A stretch of 10,454 nt of DNA from Candidatus Thorarchaeota archaeon (GCA_016840965.1 JAEORI010000278.1:1-10454), one strand, 5' to 3'; positions 1-7,180 are shown, counted from the stretch's first letter. Notes: generated from the sequence alone by a model not told the origin. Numbers and translations are program-made.

Positions 1-30
1 ATAAAAGCTTCTCTGTGGACAAACCGTAAG

Positions 31-42
31 CGTTACATATCT
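31..42 (+). promoter_or_regulatory. Possible TATA-like promoter element of larA
   Basis: The stretch GTTACATATC lies about 24 bases before the first ATG of larA at 60, where an archaeal TATA box would direct a leaderless transcript. The match to the archaeal consensus is weak and there is no clear BRE, so this is a tentative call. Only 59 bases precede the gene in the window. Confidence 0.25.
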
Positions 43-59
43 CGACTTGTTAATAGCAG

Positions 60-1454
60 ATGGGTTGCATTATGTCTTATCACAATACTCCATTGAATTA
101 TGGCGGGAATGAAATAGATGAGTTCATTCCAAAGAATGTAAAAGATGTAAAAATACTTCAGGTCGCTGAATATACCCCTGATTTTACAGATTTGAAAAAG
201 AAACTAACAGAGGTGCTAAATTCACCTCTTGGTACCAAGCCTTTTGATAATTTTGTCAGAGATATCTATGAAGAAGGCAAAAGAATTCTTTTCATGGTTG
301 ATGATAAGACTCGTCCAAATATCCACACAAAAGCTCTCCTTCCTTTAATTTCAAAACAGCTCCTTGCCCTCGGAGTGAAGAAAGCAGATATTGGCATAAT
401 CGTTTCTAGTGGCTCTCATGTCCCTGCGAGTCCCAAGGAAGTTGAAACTAGAATCCTGGGATCTAAACTCTACAAGGACTGGGGAAAAAATGTTCTAACT
501 CATGATTGCGATAGTGGGAACACCAGTGTCGGGACAACAACAAGGGGTACTCCTATCTTCATCGATCAACAAGTTCTCGACTCATGTATGTTGATTCCGC
601 TGAGCGATAGCGAGTATCACTATTTTGCTGGCCAAGCTGGAACTGTGAAGTTGTTCTGCCCCGGTGTTGCTGGTCGAGAAACTATTCGCATAAATCACCC
701 TCGTATGTTTGACCTCGAGAAGGGATTCAACGATGGTTGCAGGCTTGGTAATTGCGAAGGGAATCCAGTCATCGAAGATATGATTGAAATCACAACTATC
801 ATGAAGAAGAGGATTCCTATTTTCTGTGTAGATACGATTATCCACCATGGTGAGATAGTATACCTTCAAGCAGGAGACATCATAGAGTGTCATAAAGCTG
901 CTTCCCCTCCTCTGAGAAAACTAAGAGTAGTTGATGTAGACGAGCCTGGCGATCTTGTTTTCGTTTCCGTCGGCGAGTTGGGTGTGAATCTCTATCAGGC
1001 AGGTAAGGGGATTCATGCGGCGTGGAATGCTGTACGGCACGATCGAAAAGGTTGGATTGTGTTACTCGCTCCGTGTGAGGATGGGGTAGGTAGTGCAGGA
1101 TATGAGGAGGCTATGCATGCTTCGAAAGACCTTGAAGTCAAAGATGCTTTGCGATTTGTAATTGAAAAATATGGTTCTGAAAAAACTTTCAAGATTGGTA
1201 ACCAAAAACCACCCGATCTCTTCCGAATCCTTTTGGATGTTGCTGAAGGCAATATCAAAATTGTGAGTGGACTTGATCCTGGCGAATTAAGGAGCATATA
1301 TCGAATGGAGGGTTGTTCAGTAAAAGATTCTTCTGAGGTTCAAAAGGTTCTGAGAGACCTTACTCGTAGATTCTTGAAAGAGCACCCGAAACCCAGAATC
1401 TATGTTCTTGACGATCCAGGTCTCTTGATTAATGTTAAAAATCAGAAACATTAA
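60..1454 (+). CDS. larA: LarA-family nickel-pincer-dependent racemase/epimerase (lactate racemase-like)
   Basis: This 464-residue protein has the LarA (DUF2088) fold and probably interconverts the stereoisomers of a 2-hydroxy acid, such as lactate, in the cytoplasm. LarA enzymes use a nickel pincer nucleotide bound covalently to a lysine. The residues corresponding to those known in the Lactobacillus plantarum enzyme are visible with matching spacing: D82 and R85 in DDKTRP, H120 in SSGSH, H187 in YHYF, K197 (cofactor lysine) in AGTVK, H213 in NHP, and Q313 and K316 in YQAGKG. H187 to K197 to H213 is 10 then 16 residues, as in the characterised enzyme. The length is slightly above the usual 420-430, mainly at the N-terminus. 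The start could be ATG 60 or ATG 72; neither has a Shine-Dalgarno site, and a TATA-like stretch at 32-40 would suit a leaderless mRNA near 60. The substrate is not decided by these residues: malate, gluconate and other hydroxy-acid epimerases share the core. The family call is firm, the substrate open. Confidence 0.9.
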   Translation: MGCIMSYHNTPLNYGGNEIDEFIPKNVKDVKILQVAEYTPDFTDLKKKLTEVLNSPLGTKPFDNFVRDIYEEGKRILFMVDDKTRPNIHTKALLPLISKQLLALGVKKADIGIIVSSGSHVPASPKEVETRILGSKLYKDWGKNVLTHDCDSGNTSVGTTTRGTPIFIDQQVLDSCMLIPLSDSEYHYFAGQAGTVKLFCPGVAGRETIRINHPRMFDLEKGFNDGCRLGNCEGNPVIEDMIEITTIMKKRIPIFCVDTIIHHGEIVYLQAGDIIECHKAASPPLRKLRVVDVDEPGDLVFVSVGELGVNLYQAGKGIHAAWNAVRHDRKGWIVLLAPCEDGVGSAGYEEAMHASKDLEVKDALRFVIEKYGSEKTFKIGNQKPPDLFRILLDVAEGNIKIVSGLDPGELRSIYRMEGCSVKDSSEVQKVLRDLTRRFLKEHPKPRIYVLDDPGLLINVKNQKH

Positions 1455-1468
1455 GGTATGAGGTTTAG

Positions 1469-1506
1469 TACTGGAGGTCTATACCTCCAGTATGATTTGA
1501 TTTTTT
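1469..1506 (+). terminator. Hairpin plus T-run terminator after larA
   Basis: TACTGGAGGT at 1469-1478 and ACCTCCAGTA at 1483-1492 are perfect reverse complements around a 4-base loop (CTAT). A T-rich stretch follows, ending in six T at 1501-1506. In form this is a bacterial-style intrinsic terminator for larA, lying between the convergent stops of larA (1454) and cysS (1524). The stem itself would also form in the cysS transcript, but on that strand the nearest T run is a T5 about 24 bases past the hairpin, inside the end of larA. Confidence 0.7.
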
Positions 1507-1523
1507 GATGTGGTTTAGCCTGG

Positions 1524-2963
1524 CTAGCTTATCTTCCACGTTGGTCCGTCCTTTGTGTCTGTAACATCTATACCCAGCTGTTTCAGACGACCACGGATTA
1601 AGTCAGCTTTTTTGAAGTCTTTTGATTTTCTAGCGTCTTCTCGAAGCTCAAGTAGGAATTCTACGACTCCCTTCAAGGTTTCAGCAGCTTGTCCCGTTTC
1701 TTCAGCTGACTTAGTATCCTCTTCTAGGTTGATTCCTAGAATTCCAACTAACTCAGCCAGAACAGCAAGAGACTCTCGTAGTACCGCTGCACCACCAACA
1801 TCATTTGCAAGTGTATTTGCTTCTCTCACGAACGTGAATATTTCAGCAAGGGCTCCAGGTGTGTTGAAATCATCGTCCATTTCCTTCTCGAAAGACTCTC
1901 TCAATTTCTTTGAAGCCTCAGCAAGTTTCCTATCAGCATCTGACTCACGGCTGCCCATCCTTTCTAGGATTGATATTCGTCCCTTGATAGTATCAACAGC
2001 ATTCTTGATTCGCTCAAGTGATTGAATCGCTTGATTCATAGCTTTCTCATTATAATCAAGAGGTTGTCGATATTGCCCTGTGACGAGGTACAAGCGCACT
2101 GCTTGATGATCATAGTGGTCAAGCACTTCTCTTGCTGTAGAGAAATTGCCCTCTGACTTTGACATCTTTTCGCTATCAATGGTTAAGAAACCATTGTGAA
2201 GCCAATATTTGACAGGAATCTCAATTCCGTAAGCTGCAGCTGATTGAGCAACTTCATTCTCATGATGCGGGAATATCAGATCTTGTCCTCCGCCATGAAT
2301 ATCGAATGGGATTCCTAGATAGTGCTTTCCCATTACTGAACATTCGGCATGCCAGCCTGGTCGACCTTTTCCCCATGGACTGTCCCATGATGGCTCTCCA
2401 GGCTTCTCAGCCTTCCAGAGTGCAAAGTCTCGTGGATCATTTTTCTTTTCATCAACTTCAACTCTCGCTCTCGATGAGAGTTCATCCACAGGAATCTTTG
2501 AGAGACTGCCATATGATTCAAACGCAGGAACGCTGAAGTATACATCACCATCCACATTATACCCTACACCATTTTTGATGATTAGGTCAACCATCCCAAT
2601 GATATCGTCAATGTGTTCAGTTGCACGAGGATTGACTGTTGCTGGCTTTAGATTGAGTTGCTGTGCAATAGTATAGTATTCAGATATGAACTTGGCTGCA
2701 ATCTCAGCTACTTCAATTCCAGTTTCGTTGGACCTAGCTATCATCTTGTCATCGATGTCTGTGAAGTTAGTAATGTAGGTGACTCGAAATCCCTTATATT
2801 CGAGATATCTTCGAATCGTGTCAAAAACTGAAAATGATCTCGCATTACCAATGTGTGGAAAATCATATACAGTCGGACCACAGACATACATACGTACATT
2901 ATTGCCTTCAAGTGGTTCAAAGTCTTCCTTTGTTCTGGTCCGAGTATTGTATACTTTTAGCAT
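1524..2963 (-). CDS. cysS: Cysteinyl-tRNA synthetase
   Basis: This class I aminoacyl-tRNA synthetase attaches cysteine to tRNA-Cys in the cytoplasm. It is 479 residues long, against 461 in E. coli. The HIGH-type motif is HIGN at 37-40, after CGPTVYDFP, and the KMSKS motif is intact at 266-270. The zinc site that recognises cysteine is complete: C28, C208, H233 and E237, almost the same numbering as in E. coli. The C-terminal DALR helical domain and the small anticodon-end domain (KKADLIRGRLKQLGI, about 451-465) are present, joined by an acidic linker near 413-425. A GTG two codons upstream (2969) is also in frame. I prefer ATG 2963 because AGGT at 2971-2974 then sits 7 bases away and because the family normally begins MLK. 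The gene shows that this organism makes Cys-tRNA directly; whether it also has the SepRS/SepCysS route cannot be seen here. Confidence 0.97.
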   Translation of the reverse strand: MLKVYNTRTRTKEDFEPLEGNNVRMYVCGPTVYDFPHIGNARSFSVFDTIRRYLEYKGFRVTYITNFTDIDDKMIARSNETGIEVAEIAAKFISEYYTIAQQLNLKPATVNPRATEHIDDIIGMVDLIIKNGVGYNVDGDVYFSVPAFESYGSLSKIPVDELSSRARVEVDEKKNDPRDFALWKAEKPGEPSWDSPWGKGRPGWHAECSVMGKHYLGIPFDIHGGGQDLIFPHHENEVAQSAAAYGIEIPVKYWLHNGFLTIDSEKMSKSEGNFSTAREVLDHYDHQAVRLYLVTGQYRQPLDYNEKAMNQAIQSLERIKNAVDTIKGRISILERMGSRESDADRKLAEASKKLRESFEKEMDDDFNTPGALAEIFTFVREANTLANDVGGAAVLRESLAVLAELVGILGINLEEDTKSAEETGQAAETLKGVVEFLLELREDARKSKDFKKADLIRGRLKQLGIDVTDTKDGPTWKIS

Positions 2964-2994
2964 GTTCACTACCTATCTAAGGCTTAGAGATTCT

Positions 2995-3005
2995 GTTTAA
3001 AAAGA
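2995..3005. promoter_or_regulatory. Shared TATA-like box between divergent cysS and TPR gene
   Basis: The stretch TGTTTAAAAAG reads as CTTTTTAAACA on the other strand, so it gives an archaeal-type TATA box in both directions. About 25 bases on, transcripts would start near 2975 towards cysS (leader about 12 bases) and near 3025 towards the TPR gene (leader about 21 bases, carrying its ribosome binding site). It is the only strong TATA-like sequence in the gap between the two start codons. Whether one box serves both genes is inference. Confidence 0.45.
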
Positions 3006-3031
3006 CGTCTGCAATTATTGCCTCGTGTTAT

Positions 3032-3038
3032 GGAAGGA
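3032..3038 (+). promoter_or_regulatory. Ribosome binding site deciding the TPR gene start
   Basis: GGAAGGA lies 7 bases before ATG 3046. It favours this ATG over the in-frame GTG at 3025, which would place the site inside the coding region. Confidence 0.65.
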
Positions 3039-3045
3039 TATTACT

Positions 3046-3774
3046 ATGCAAGAAGAATCCGACAAGATACTCCTAGAAGCCACAAGGCTTTGCCAAGATG
3101 AACGTGAAATAGAGGCAGAGGTACTTGTCAAGAAACAAATAGCGCTGGAACCGGGCAATCTAAAACTTATGACTATGTTGGGAGTTATTCAAGCCAGACT
3201 CTGCAAGGACAATAAAGCTGAATCTACGTTCAGAACAGTTCTCTCAAGAGACCCTAACTATGAAGATGCAATATGTGGGTTGGGTAGGTTATTAGATCAA
3301 TCTCTAAGAATCGATGAGGCTGAAGAACTGTATAGAGTGTTCCTTCAAAATAATCCTGGTCATTTTGCGTTGGAGGATCTGTGTCGCCTGCTCATCTCAG
3401 AAAATCGAGTTGATGAAGCACTGAAACTTGCTAGAAACCATGCTTCTCAATTTGAAACCAATCCATATGCATTCAATGCAATCAGATATGCGCTTCACGT
3501 ACTCGAAGATCAATTGGAAGATGCACTGAATGATGACCGTGAGAATGAGCTACTGTTTACAAAACTCATTGAGAATATTTTCGAACAACTTGAGTTAGTT
3601 GAAGCTTTGGAACGAATTGCCAAATTACCCAAAGATATGCAAATAGAGTTGGATGATGATAAGACACGCCTAATAGGTGAGTTGGATGATTTGATTCAGA
3701 GTGCCCCAAGTCGGAATATATCAGCTTCATCAGAGATTCAAGACAAAATTGAGCATCTTAAACGAGCACTTTGA
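3046..3774 (+). CDS. Tetratricopeptide repeat (TPR) protein
   Basis: This 242-residue, largely helical, acidic protein has no signal peptide or membrane segment and so is probably cytosolic. About four TPR-like helical pairs can be seen in the first 140 residues. Their 34-residue spacing shows in EAEVLVKKQIALEPGN (about 23-38), AESTFRTVLSRDPNYEDA (58-75), EAEELYRVFLQNNPGH (91-106) and DEALKLARNHASQFETNP (123-140), each with small-residue and terminal proline positions typical of TPRs. The region from 141 on is helical and charged, without a recognised domain. TPR proteins are scaffolds for protein partners and no enzymatic motif is present; the partner is unknown. It diverges from cysS over a short promoter region, and its stop directly abuts the convergent small gene at 3775. 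The domain call is good, but the function is unknown. Confidence 0.85.
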   Translation: MQEESDKILLEATRLCQDEREIEAEVLVKKQIALEPGNLKLMTMLGVIQARLCKDNKAESTFRTVLSRDPNYEDAICGLGRLLDQSLRIDEAEELYRVFLQNNPGHFALEDLCRLLISENRVDEALKLARNHASQFETNPYAFNAIRYALHVLEDQLEDALNDDRENELLFTKLIENIFEQLELVEALERIAKLPKDMQIELDDDKTRLIGELDDLIQSAPSRNISASSEIQDKIEHLKRAL

Positions 3775-4053
3775 CTACTGCCACTTATATCCTCCAAATT
3801 CGCATTCTTCTTTCTCGCTTATGTACATCAAGTGCTGCTGAAAATCATTGAATAACCACACATGCAAATTCGAATCTTTGAGAGCTCCAAACATGCTACA
3901 CCGCTCATCAAAATTTAGTCCCATTATTTTAAGGAGGCTGGGTAAATTTACTACTCTGTCGATGTTTTTCCTTGCAGTAGCGATTATTCGTTCTTTTGAT
4001 CCTGTATTCATCTGCAAGATTTCAGCGTCACGTAGAACAGCTTTGATTCTCAT
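3775..4053 (-). CDS. Small hypothetical protein, 92 residues
   Basis: I do not recognise this protein. It starts at ATG 4053 and its TAG stop directly abuts the stop of the TPR gene, with no bases between. It appears to be real because it fills exactly the gap between two good genes and its codons look like those of its neighbours: many GNN first positions and mixed third positions. The protein is soluble, mixed in charge and has no signal peptide. The N-terminal half is basic and probably helical; the C-terminal half is rich in aromatics (VWLFNDFQQH) and ends with an acidic stretch and GGYKWQ. It has two cysteines, too few for a zinc site. No Shine-Dalgarno site precedes the ATG; a TATA-like CTTATTTT on this strand at 4084-4091 could give a very short leader. 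A chance reading frame is still possible. Confidence 0.5.
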   Translation of the reverse strand: MRIKAVLRDAEILQMNTGSKERIIATARKNIDRVVNLPSLLKIMGLNFDERCSMFGALKDSNLHVWLFNDFQQHLMYISEKEECEFGGYKWQ

Positions 4054-4083
4054 TTCAGTTCGAAAATGATTCTAGGGTGCTAC

Positions 4084-4091
4084 AAAATAAG
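4084..4091 (-). promoter_or_regulatory. Possible TATA-like box of the 92-residue gene
   Basis: Read on the minus strand this is CTTATTTT, about 34 bases before ATG 4053. It lies in the divergent region that would also hold the acetyltransferase promoter if that gene starts at 4159. Confidence 0.25.
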
Positions 4092-4126
4092 CATGTCCAT
4101 TGAGGTGCGTAATATCTATCTGTTCC

Positions 4127-4137
4127 TATTATACAAA
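4127..4137 (+). promoter_or_regulatory. Possible TATA box placing the acetyltransferase start at 4159
   Basis: TATTATACAAA is a good archaeal TATA-like sequence, and a transcript starting about 25 bases later would begin almost exactly at ATG 4159. If real, the upstream ATGs at 4066 and 4093 would not be in the mRNA. A GGAG at 4144-4147 is 11 bases before the ATG, too far to be a strong ribosome site. Confidence 0.4.
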
Positions 4138-4158
4138 TGGACTGGAGTTCATATCGAT

Positions 4159-5157
4159 ATGAATGACGAACTCGTGGTAGAGCTTGCTGATGATTTGGGA
4201 TTATACACCAAGGCATGGTCTGATGCCATGAAACATCTATATTGGTATCAGGAGAGTCCTGTTTTTGACTTCAATAAAGATGAAGAACTTGATGAGATAA
4301 GAGCAGACTTTGGAGCACCAAGTCATTTGTTTTTAATAGCCCACTTGAAAGGTCAAGATAAGATAGTTGGCGTTCTTGGTCTTCATTATCAAGATATAGT
4401 AGCACGAATAAGACGATGGGAACCAGCAATCATCCCTCAATTTTCTAATGCTGGTGTGGAAGAAGCATTACTTGGGCGAGCTATGGAATATCTATCCAAT
4501 ATGGGTATCAAGAGGATTAGTATTCTCATAAAGCATCCTGCAGAATCTCCCGAACTTGTTGAAAATCACTTCAGTCTGTATAAGGATGCTGGGTTTGAAC
4601 GTGACCGACCTGACTCAATTGATATGATAATTCCTCTGGATAAAATGGACCAGACTATAGAACCGATTAAGGATATTCATCTAGAAACAGGTGAGAATTA
4701 CACTTACGAAGACCTAGCAAGTATTGTTGTCAAGTCTTTCACATCTTCATCAGAAGAGAGAGAGATACATGGGTTTGATAAAACTGTCACTGAATATATC
4801 CAAGCAACTGCCATGCTACAGAGGATGGCCGAGGGATATTATGGATACTCATGTGATGAGCTTAGGAAAATTGCTGTGGTCGACGGAGTGCCTGTTGGCT
4901 TTCTTGGAGCATTTGTTTCAAAATCAAAGTACAAGCCGCTTACTGGAATTCTTGGACCAATGGCTGTTTTACCTAATTACCGAAGACAGGGCATCGCATC
5001 ATTTCTTGTTAGAGCAGTCCTACACTCTTTGAAAGAATATGGTTGCGAATATGCCGCAGTTGGAACTCCTGCTGCAAATACAACTGCAATAAAGATGTAT
5101 GAAAAGGGTGGTTTCAGGCTAGCATGTAGAATTATCAACCTAAGTAAAGAGTTGTAA
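4159..5157 (+). CDS. GNAT-family N-acetyltransferase with two GNAT-like domains
   Basis: This is a cytosolic acetyl-CoA-dependent acyltransferase. Counted from ATG 4159 (332 residues), the C-terminal domain (about 180-332) is a clear GNAT. The acetyl-CoA pyrophosphate loop is RRQGIA at 275-280, inside GPMAVLPNYRRQGIASFLV, and the usual end motif is MYEKGGF (313-319). The N-terminal half (about 55-160) looks like a second, degenerate GNAT unit: a strand pair around LFLIAHL and IVGVLGLHY, then a helix, then LYKDAGF at 140-146, but without a Q/RxxGxG/A loop. Such tandem architecture occurs in mycothiol-synthase-like and other enzymes, usually with one active domain. The substrate is unknown. The frame is open from ATG 4066, adding 31 residues. 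I prefer 4159 because of the TATA box at 4127-4137, because the extension is an unconvincing hydrophobic stretch, and because the divergent small gene then gets promoter space. Confidence 0.88.
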   Translation: MNDELVVELADDLGLYTKAWSDAMKHLYWYQESPVFDFNKDEELDEIRADFGAPSHLFLIAHLKGQDKIVGVLGLHYQDIVARIRRWEPAIIPQFSNAGVEEALLGRAMEYLSNMGIKRISILIKHPAESPELVENHFSLYKDAGFERDRPDSIDMIIPLDKMDQTIEPIKDIHLETGENYTYEDLASIVVKSFTSSSEEREIHGFDKTVTEYIQATAMLQRMAEGYYGYSCDELRKIAVVDGVPVGFLGAFVSKSKYKPLTGILGPMAVLPNYRRQGIASFLVRAVLHSLKEYGCEYAAVGTPAANTTAIKMYEKGGFRLACRIINLSKEL

Positions 5158-5158
5158 C

Positions 5159-5165
5159 TTTTTTT
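5159..5165 (+). terminator. T7 run terminator after the acetyltransferase gene
   Basis: Seven T in a row begin 2 bases after the acetyltransferase stop codon, with no hairpin before them. A bare U-tract of this kind is the usual intrinsic termination signal in archaea. Confidence 0.5.
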
Positions 5166-5178
5166 ACCTATATCCAAA

Positions 5179-5190
5179 ACGCATATACTT
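5179..5190 (+). promoter_or_regulatory. Possible TATA box of the split-barrel gene
   Basis: ACGCATATACTT lies about 53 bases before ATG 5238, so a transcript starting near 5210 would have a leader of about 28 bases. AGGA at 5231-5234 is only 3 bases from the ATG, a short spacing for a Shine-Dalgarno site. Confidence 0.35.
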
Positions 5191-5237
5191 AGCATTGTAA
5201 ATGAAAGAACTAGTCTAAATAATGTGTGTGAGGAATT

Positions 5238-5711
5238 ATGTCGTATACTCAATCTCCCCCACTCTCTCCAGATGAAGTTCTTGAATTCTTAAATCATGTG
5301 ACAGTAGCACGTGCCTGCACCCACAACAAGGACGGGTCGATTCATGCAGCGCCAGTCTGGTTTTACTACGAGAGTGGAAAGTTGATTTTTGGTACACCTG
5401 ATAAGAGCATTAAAGCAAAGAACTTACGACGAGACAATAGAATTACAATTCTCATCGATGATGAGGGTCCTCCTACACGCGGAGTTCTCATTTATGGTGA
5501 AGCAGAGCTTACTACTGAAAATATCAATGAAACTGCTTTGAAAGTTTTCAATCGCAGAATGGATTACCAACGTGCTATTGAATATCGAGAAGGTCTCTTT
5601 AATCTGACAGACTGGGTGACAGTTGTTGTCACACCAAAGAAGATTGCCTCATATGACTATGTGAAAGACACTCGCTATAGGGAGGCAACCAGATTTAGAA
5701 GGAATGATTAG
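5238..5711 (+). CDS. Pyridoxamine 5'-phosphate oxidase-like FMN/F420-binding split-barrel protein
   Basis: This 157-residue protein has the PNPOx-like split-barrel fold, which binds a flavin (FMN) or, in many archaea and actinobacteria, the deazaflavin F420. Features seen are the N-terminal helix LSPDEVLEFLNH (9-20), the first strands ARACTHNKDGSIHAAPVWF (about 24-42) with the family's substrate-facing APVWF, GKLIFGTPDKSIKAKNL (47-63) with the basic stretch that normally contacts cofactor phosphate, RITILIDD (68-75), and VLIYGEAEL (83-91). It has no signal peptide and is probably a cytosolic dimer, as is usual for the family. The reaction cannot be told from the sequence: members include F420-dependent reductases, general stress proteins and heme-binding proteins. 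It is too short and divergent to be called PdxH. The gene has its own likely promoter, and its stop overlaps the convergent transporter gene by 4 bases. Confidence 0.85.
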   Translation: MSYTQSPPLSPDEVLEFLNHVTVARACTHNKDGSIHAAPVWFYYESGKLIFGTPDKSIKAKNLRRDNRITILIDDEGPPTRGVLIYGEAELTTENINETALKVFNRRMDYQRAIEYREGLFNLTDWVTVVVTPKKIASYDYVKDTRYREATRFRRND

Positions 5712-7174
5712 CTCTCCCAAACTTCGAAGTCTTCATCTGGTATTTCTCTTATGCTGATGTCCTGCTCGCTAAAATCTTGATCTAGTTCCTTTGGATGTGG
5801 GTGCTGCAATCCCTTTCGAATCAAAAGACAACCAATTGATGAAATTATGCCCATCAGGACAAGAGTAAGAGGTATTGACACAGAAATGAACCATCCGAAG
5901 AATGCAATCTGAGGAATACTCATTATCAAAACCACTGTGGGGAACAATGAATAAACACCATTTCTTACTCGGTTTGGGATTGCGTCAACAAACACTCTTG
6001 AAGTGAGAACATTTGCGAGTTGAAGGAAGATTCCTAGCATGAAGAAAATCATTATCATTATTGCTACAGGTAGAACTGACCCAAAGGGAACTCGCAGAAT
6101 CAAGATTTCTGTTCCTGGAAGAACATAGTCAATCATTGGGGAGTTGGGCGGTGGTATTGGAAATATAATCATGATTATCGCAAAGATCCAAAAGAAAACT
6201 GCTCCTGCTGATTGGAAAAACCGAAATCTGGGAATCCATTTTTTAGGTTCGTACTTCCTCGCCCAAACACCTGATCTTTCTGAGTAGAACACTAGTGGGA
6301 TCATTACAATTGTTCGAAAACTCGCCACAGCCACATCCGTCAGTAAGTAGCTATAGTACATTGGGAATAGAATCAGGTTTGACCAAACGGATATGCAACT
6401 GTTGACAAGCATCGAACCTAGTAAAAGGTATTTCACATAGGGGCTACTGAAGAGATATTGGACACCTTCCTTTAGGAGTGAAAAGTATTCATCCATTGTT
6501 GGTCGTTTCTGATTTAATTCGTCTGTTTCAGGTAGGTTTTGAACGAATCTTATGGATAGGAAAGATATTGCCACACACATTATTGCTTGCAGCTGAAAAA
6601 CCCAAGGTCTTCCAAAGAACGCAGCAAGTAACCCTCCTGGAATTAGGATGATTGTGTTAACGAACCAGAACAGCATCTCAATTTTACCGATGAAAACGCC
6701 ATACTCTTTTCGTTCATCATCTGCTGGCATTGATACTTGCCAATTATTATCAAACCAGCTTCCCATTGCTCCACTCTGTTGTGAGCCTGCAAATCCCATT
6801 AGTGCATATATGACTACAAGAAGAATGAATGGACTAGTTGTCGTGACCGTTGAAACCAAGTAGAACGCGATTGCATATGTCAGGAAGGCTGTTGCTATAA
6901 TATAACGCTGTCCTAACCAATCTCCAATAACGCCAGTCGGATAATCAAAAAAAGTCTGAACCGACATTTCAACTATGACAAGGATCCCTACATAGGTCAT
7001 TCCGACAATGAAATCATTGTTACCTAAGGCCTCTGCTACAAAAATCAGATAGAATGTCGTGGAAATCACAAATGCAATCTGCATGAAAATAGATAGAGAA
7101 GTATAGATAGTTGCTAGCTTGACTACTTCTGGTTTTGCATCTCCCAGACCAAAATATGTCCTAATCCTACCCAA
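5708..7174 (-). CDS. Major facilitator superfamily (MFS) transporter
   Basis: This 488-residue integral membrane protein has about 12 hydrophobic segments: roughly 21-45, 56-76, 92-110, 116-136, 163-186, 192-210, 246-270, 278-296, 318-340, 366-390, 408-428 and 430-452. The MFS motif A is visible between segments 2 and 3 as GVIGDWLGQR (81-90). A charged central loop (about 212-240) separates the two halves, and an acidic tail from about 463 to the end is cytosolic. The start is TTG 7174: there is no in-frame ATG between it and an upstream stop, and AGGGGT lies 6 bases before it. The GH3 gene ends 94 bases upstream on the same strand, so transport of a glycoside or sugar is plausible, but export of another compound cannot be excluded. 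A TATA-like ATATTATTA at about 7211-7219 suggests a promoter of its own. Fold is certain, substrate unknown. Confidence 0.9.
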   Translation of the reverse strand: MGRIRTYFGLGDAKPEVVKLATIYTSLSIFMQIAFVISTTFYLIFVAEALGNNDFIVGMTYVGILVIVEMSVQTFFDYPTGVIGDWLGQRYIIATAFLTYAIAFYLVSTVTTTSPFILLVVIYALMGFAGSQQSGAMGSWFDNNWQVSMPADDERKEYGVFIGKIEMLFWFVNTIILIPGGLLAAFFGRPWVFQLQAIMCVAISFLSIRFVQNLPETDELNQKRPTMDEYFSLLKEGVQYLFSSPYVKYLLLGSMLVNSCISVWSNLILFPMYYSYLLTDVAVASFRTIVMIPLVFYSERSGVWARKYEPKKWIPRFRFFQSAGAVFFWIFAIIMIIFPIPPPNSPMIDYVLPGTEILILRVPFGSVLPVAIMIMIFFMLGIFLQLANVLTSRVFVDAIPNRVRNGVYSLFPTVVLIMSIPQIAFFGWFISVSIPLTLVLMGIISSIGCLLIRKGLQHPHPKELDQDFSEQDISIREIPDEDFEVWES

Positions 7175-7180
7175 TGGAAG

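Noticed and set aside
1..59. Possible tail of an upstream gene
   Set aside because: One plus frame ends with TAA at 27-29 and another runs on into larA, but there are too few codons to judge coding.
582..1297. Two minus-strand open frames of about 100 codons
   Set aside because: They are antisense to larA, where the conserved catalytic residues prove the plus-strand frame; no start signals are visible.
1555..2025. Long open frame on the plus strand (156 codons)
   Set aside because: It lies wholly antisense to the well-conserved cysS, is very rich in serine and arginine, and has no promoter or ribosome site; it is a shadow of the real gene.
4066..4158. N-terminal extension of the acetyltransferase from ATG 4066
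   Set aside because: The frame is open, but the 31 residues look non-conserved and hydrophobic, and a TATA box lies inside this stretch; kept only as an alternative start.
4977..5252. Minus-strand frame of 91 codons over the acetyltransferase end
   Set aside because: It is antisense to the conserved GNAT acetyl-CoA motif and also crosses the T7 terminator and the next promoter, so it is very unlikely to be coding.
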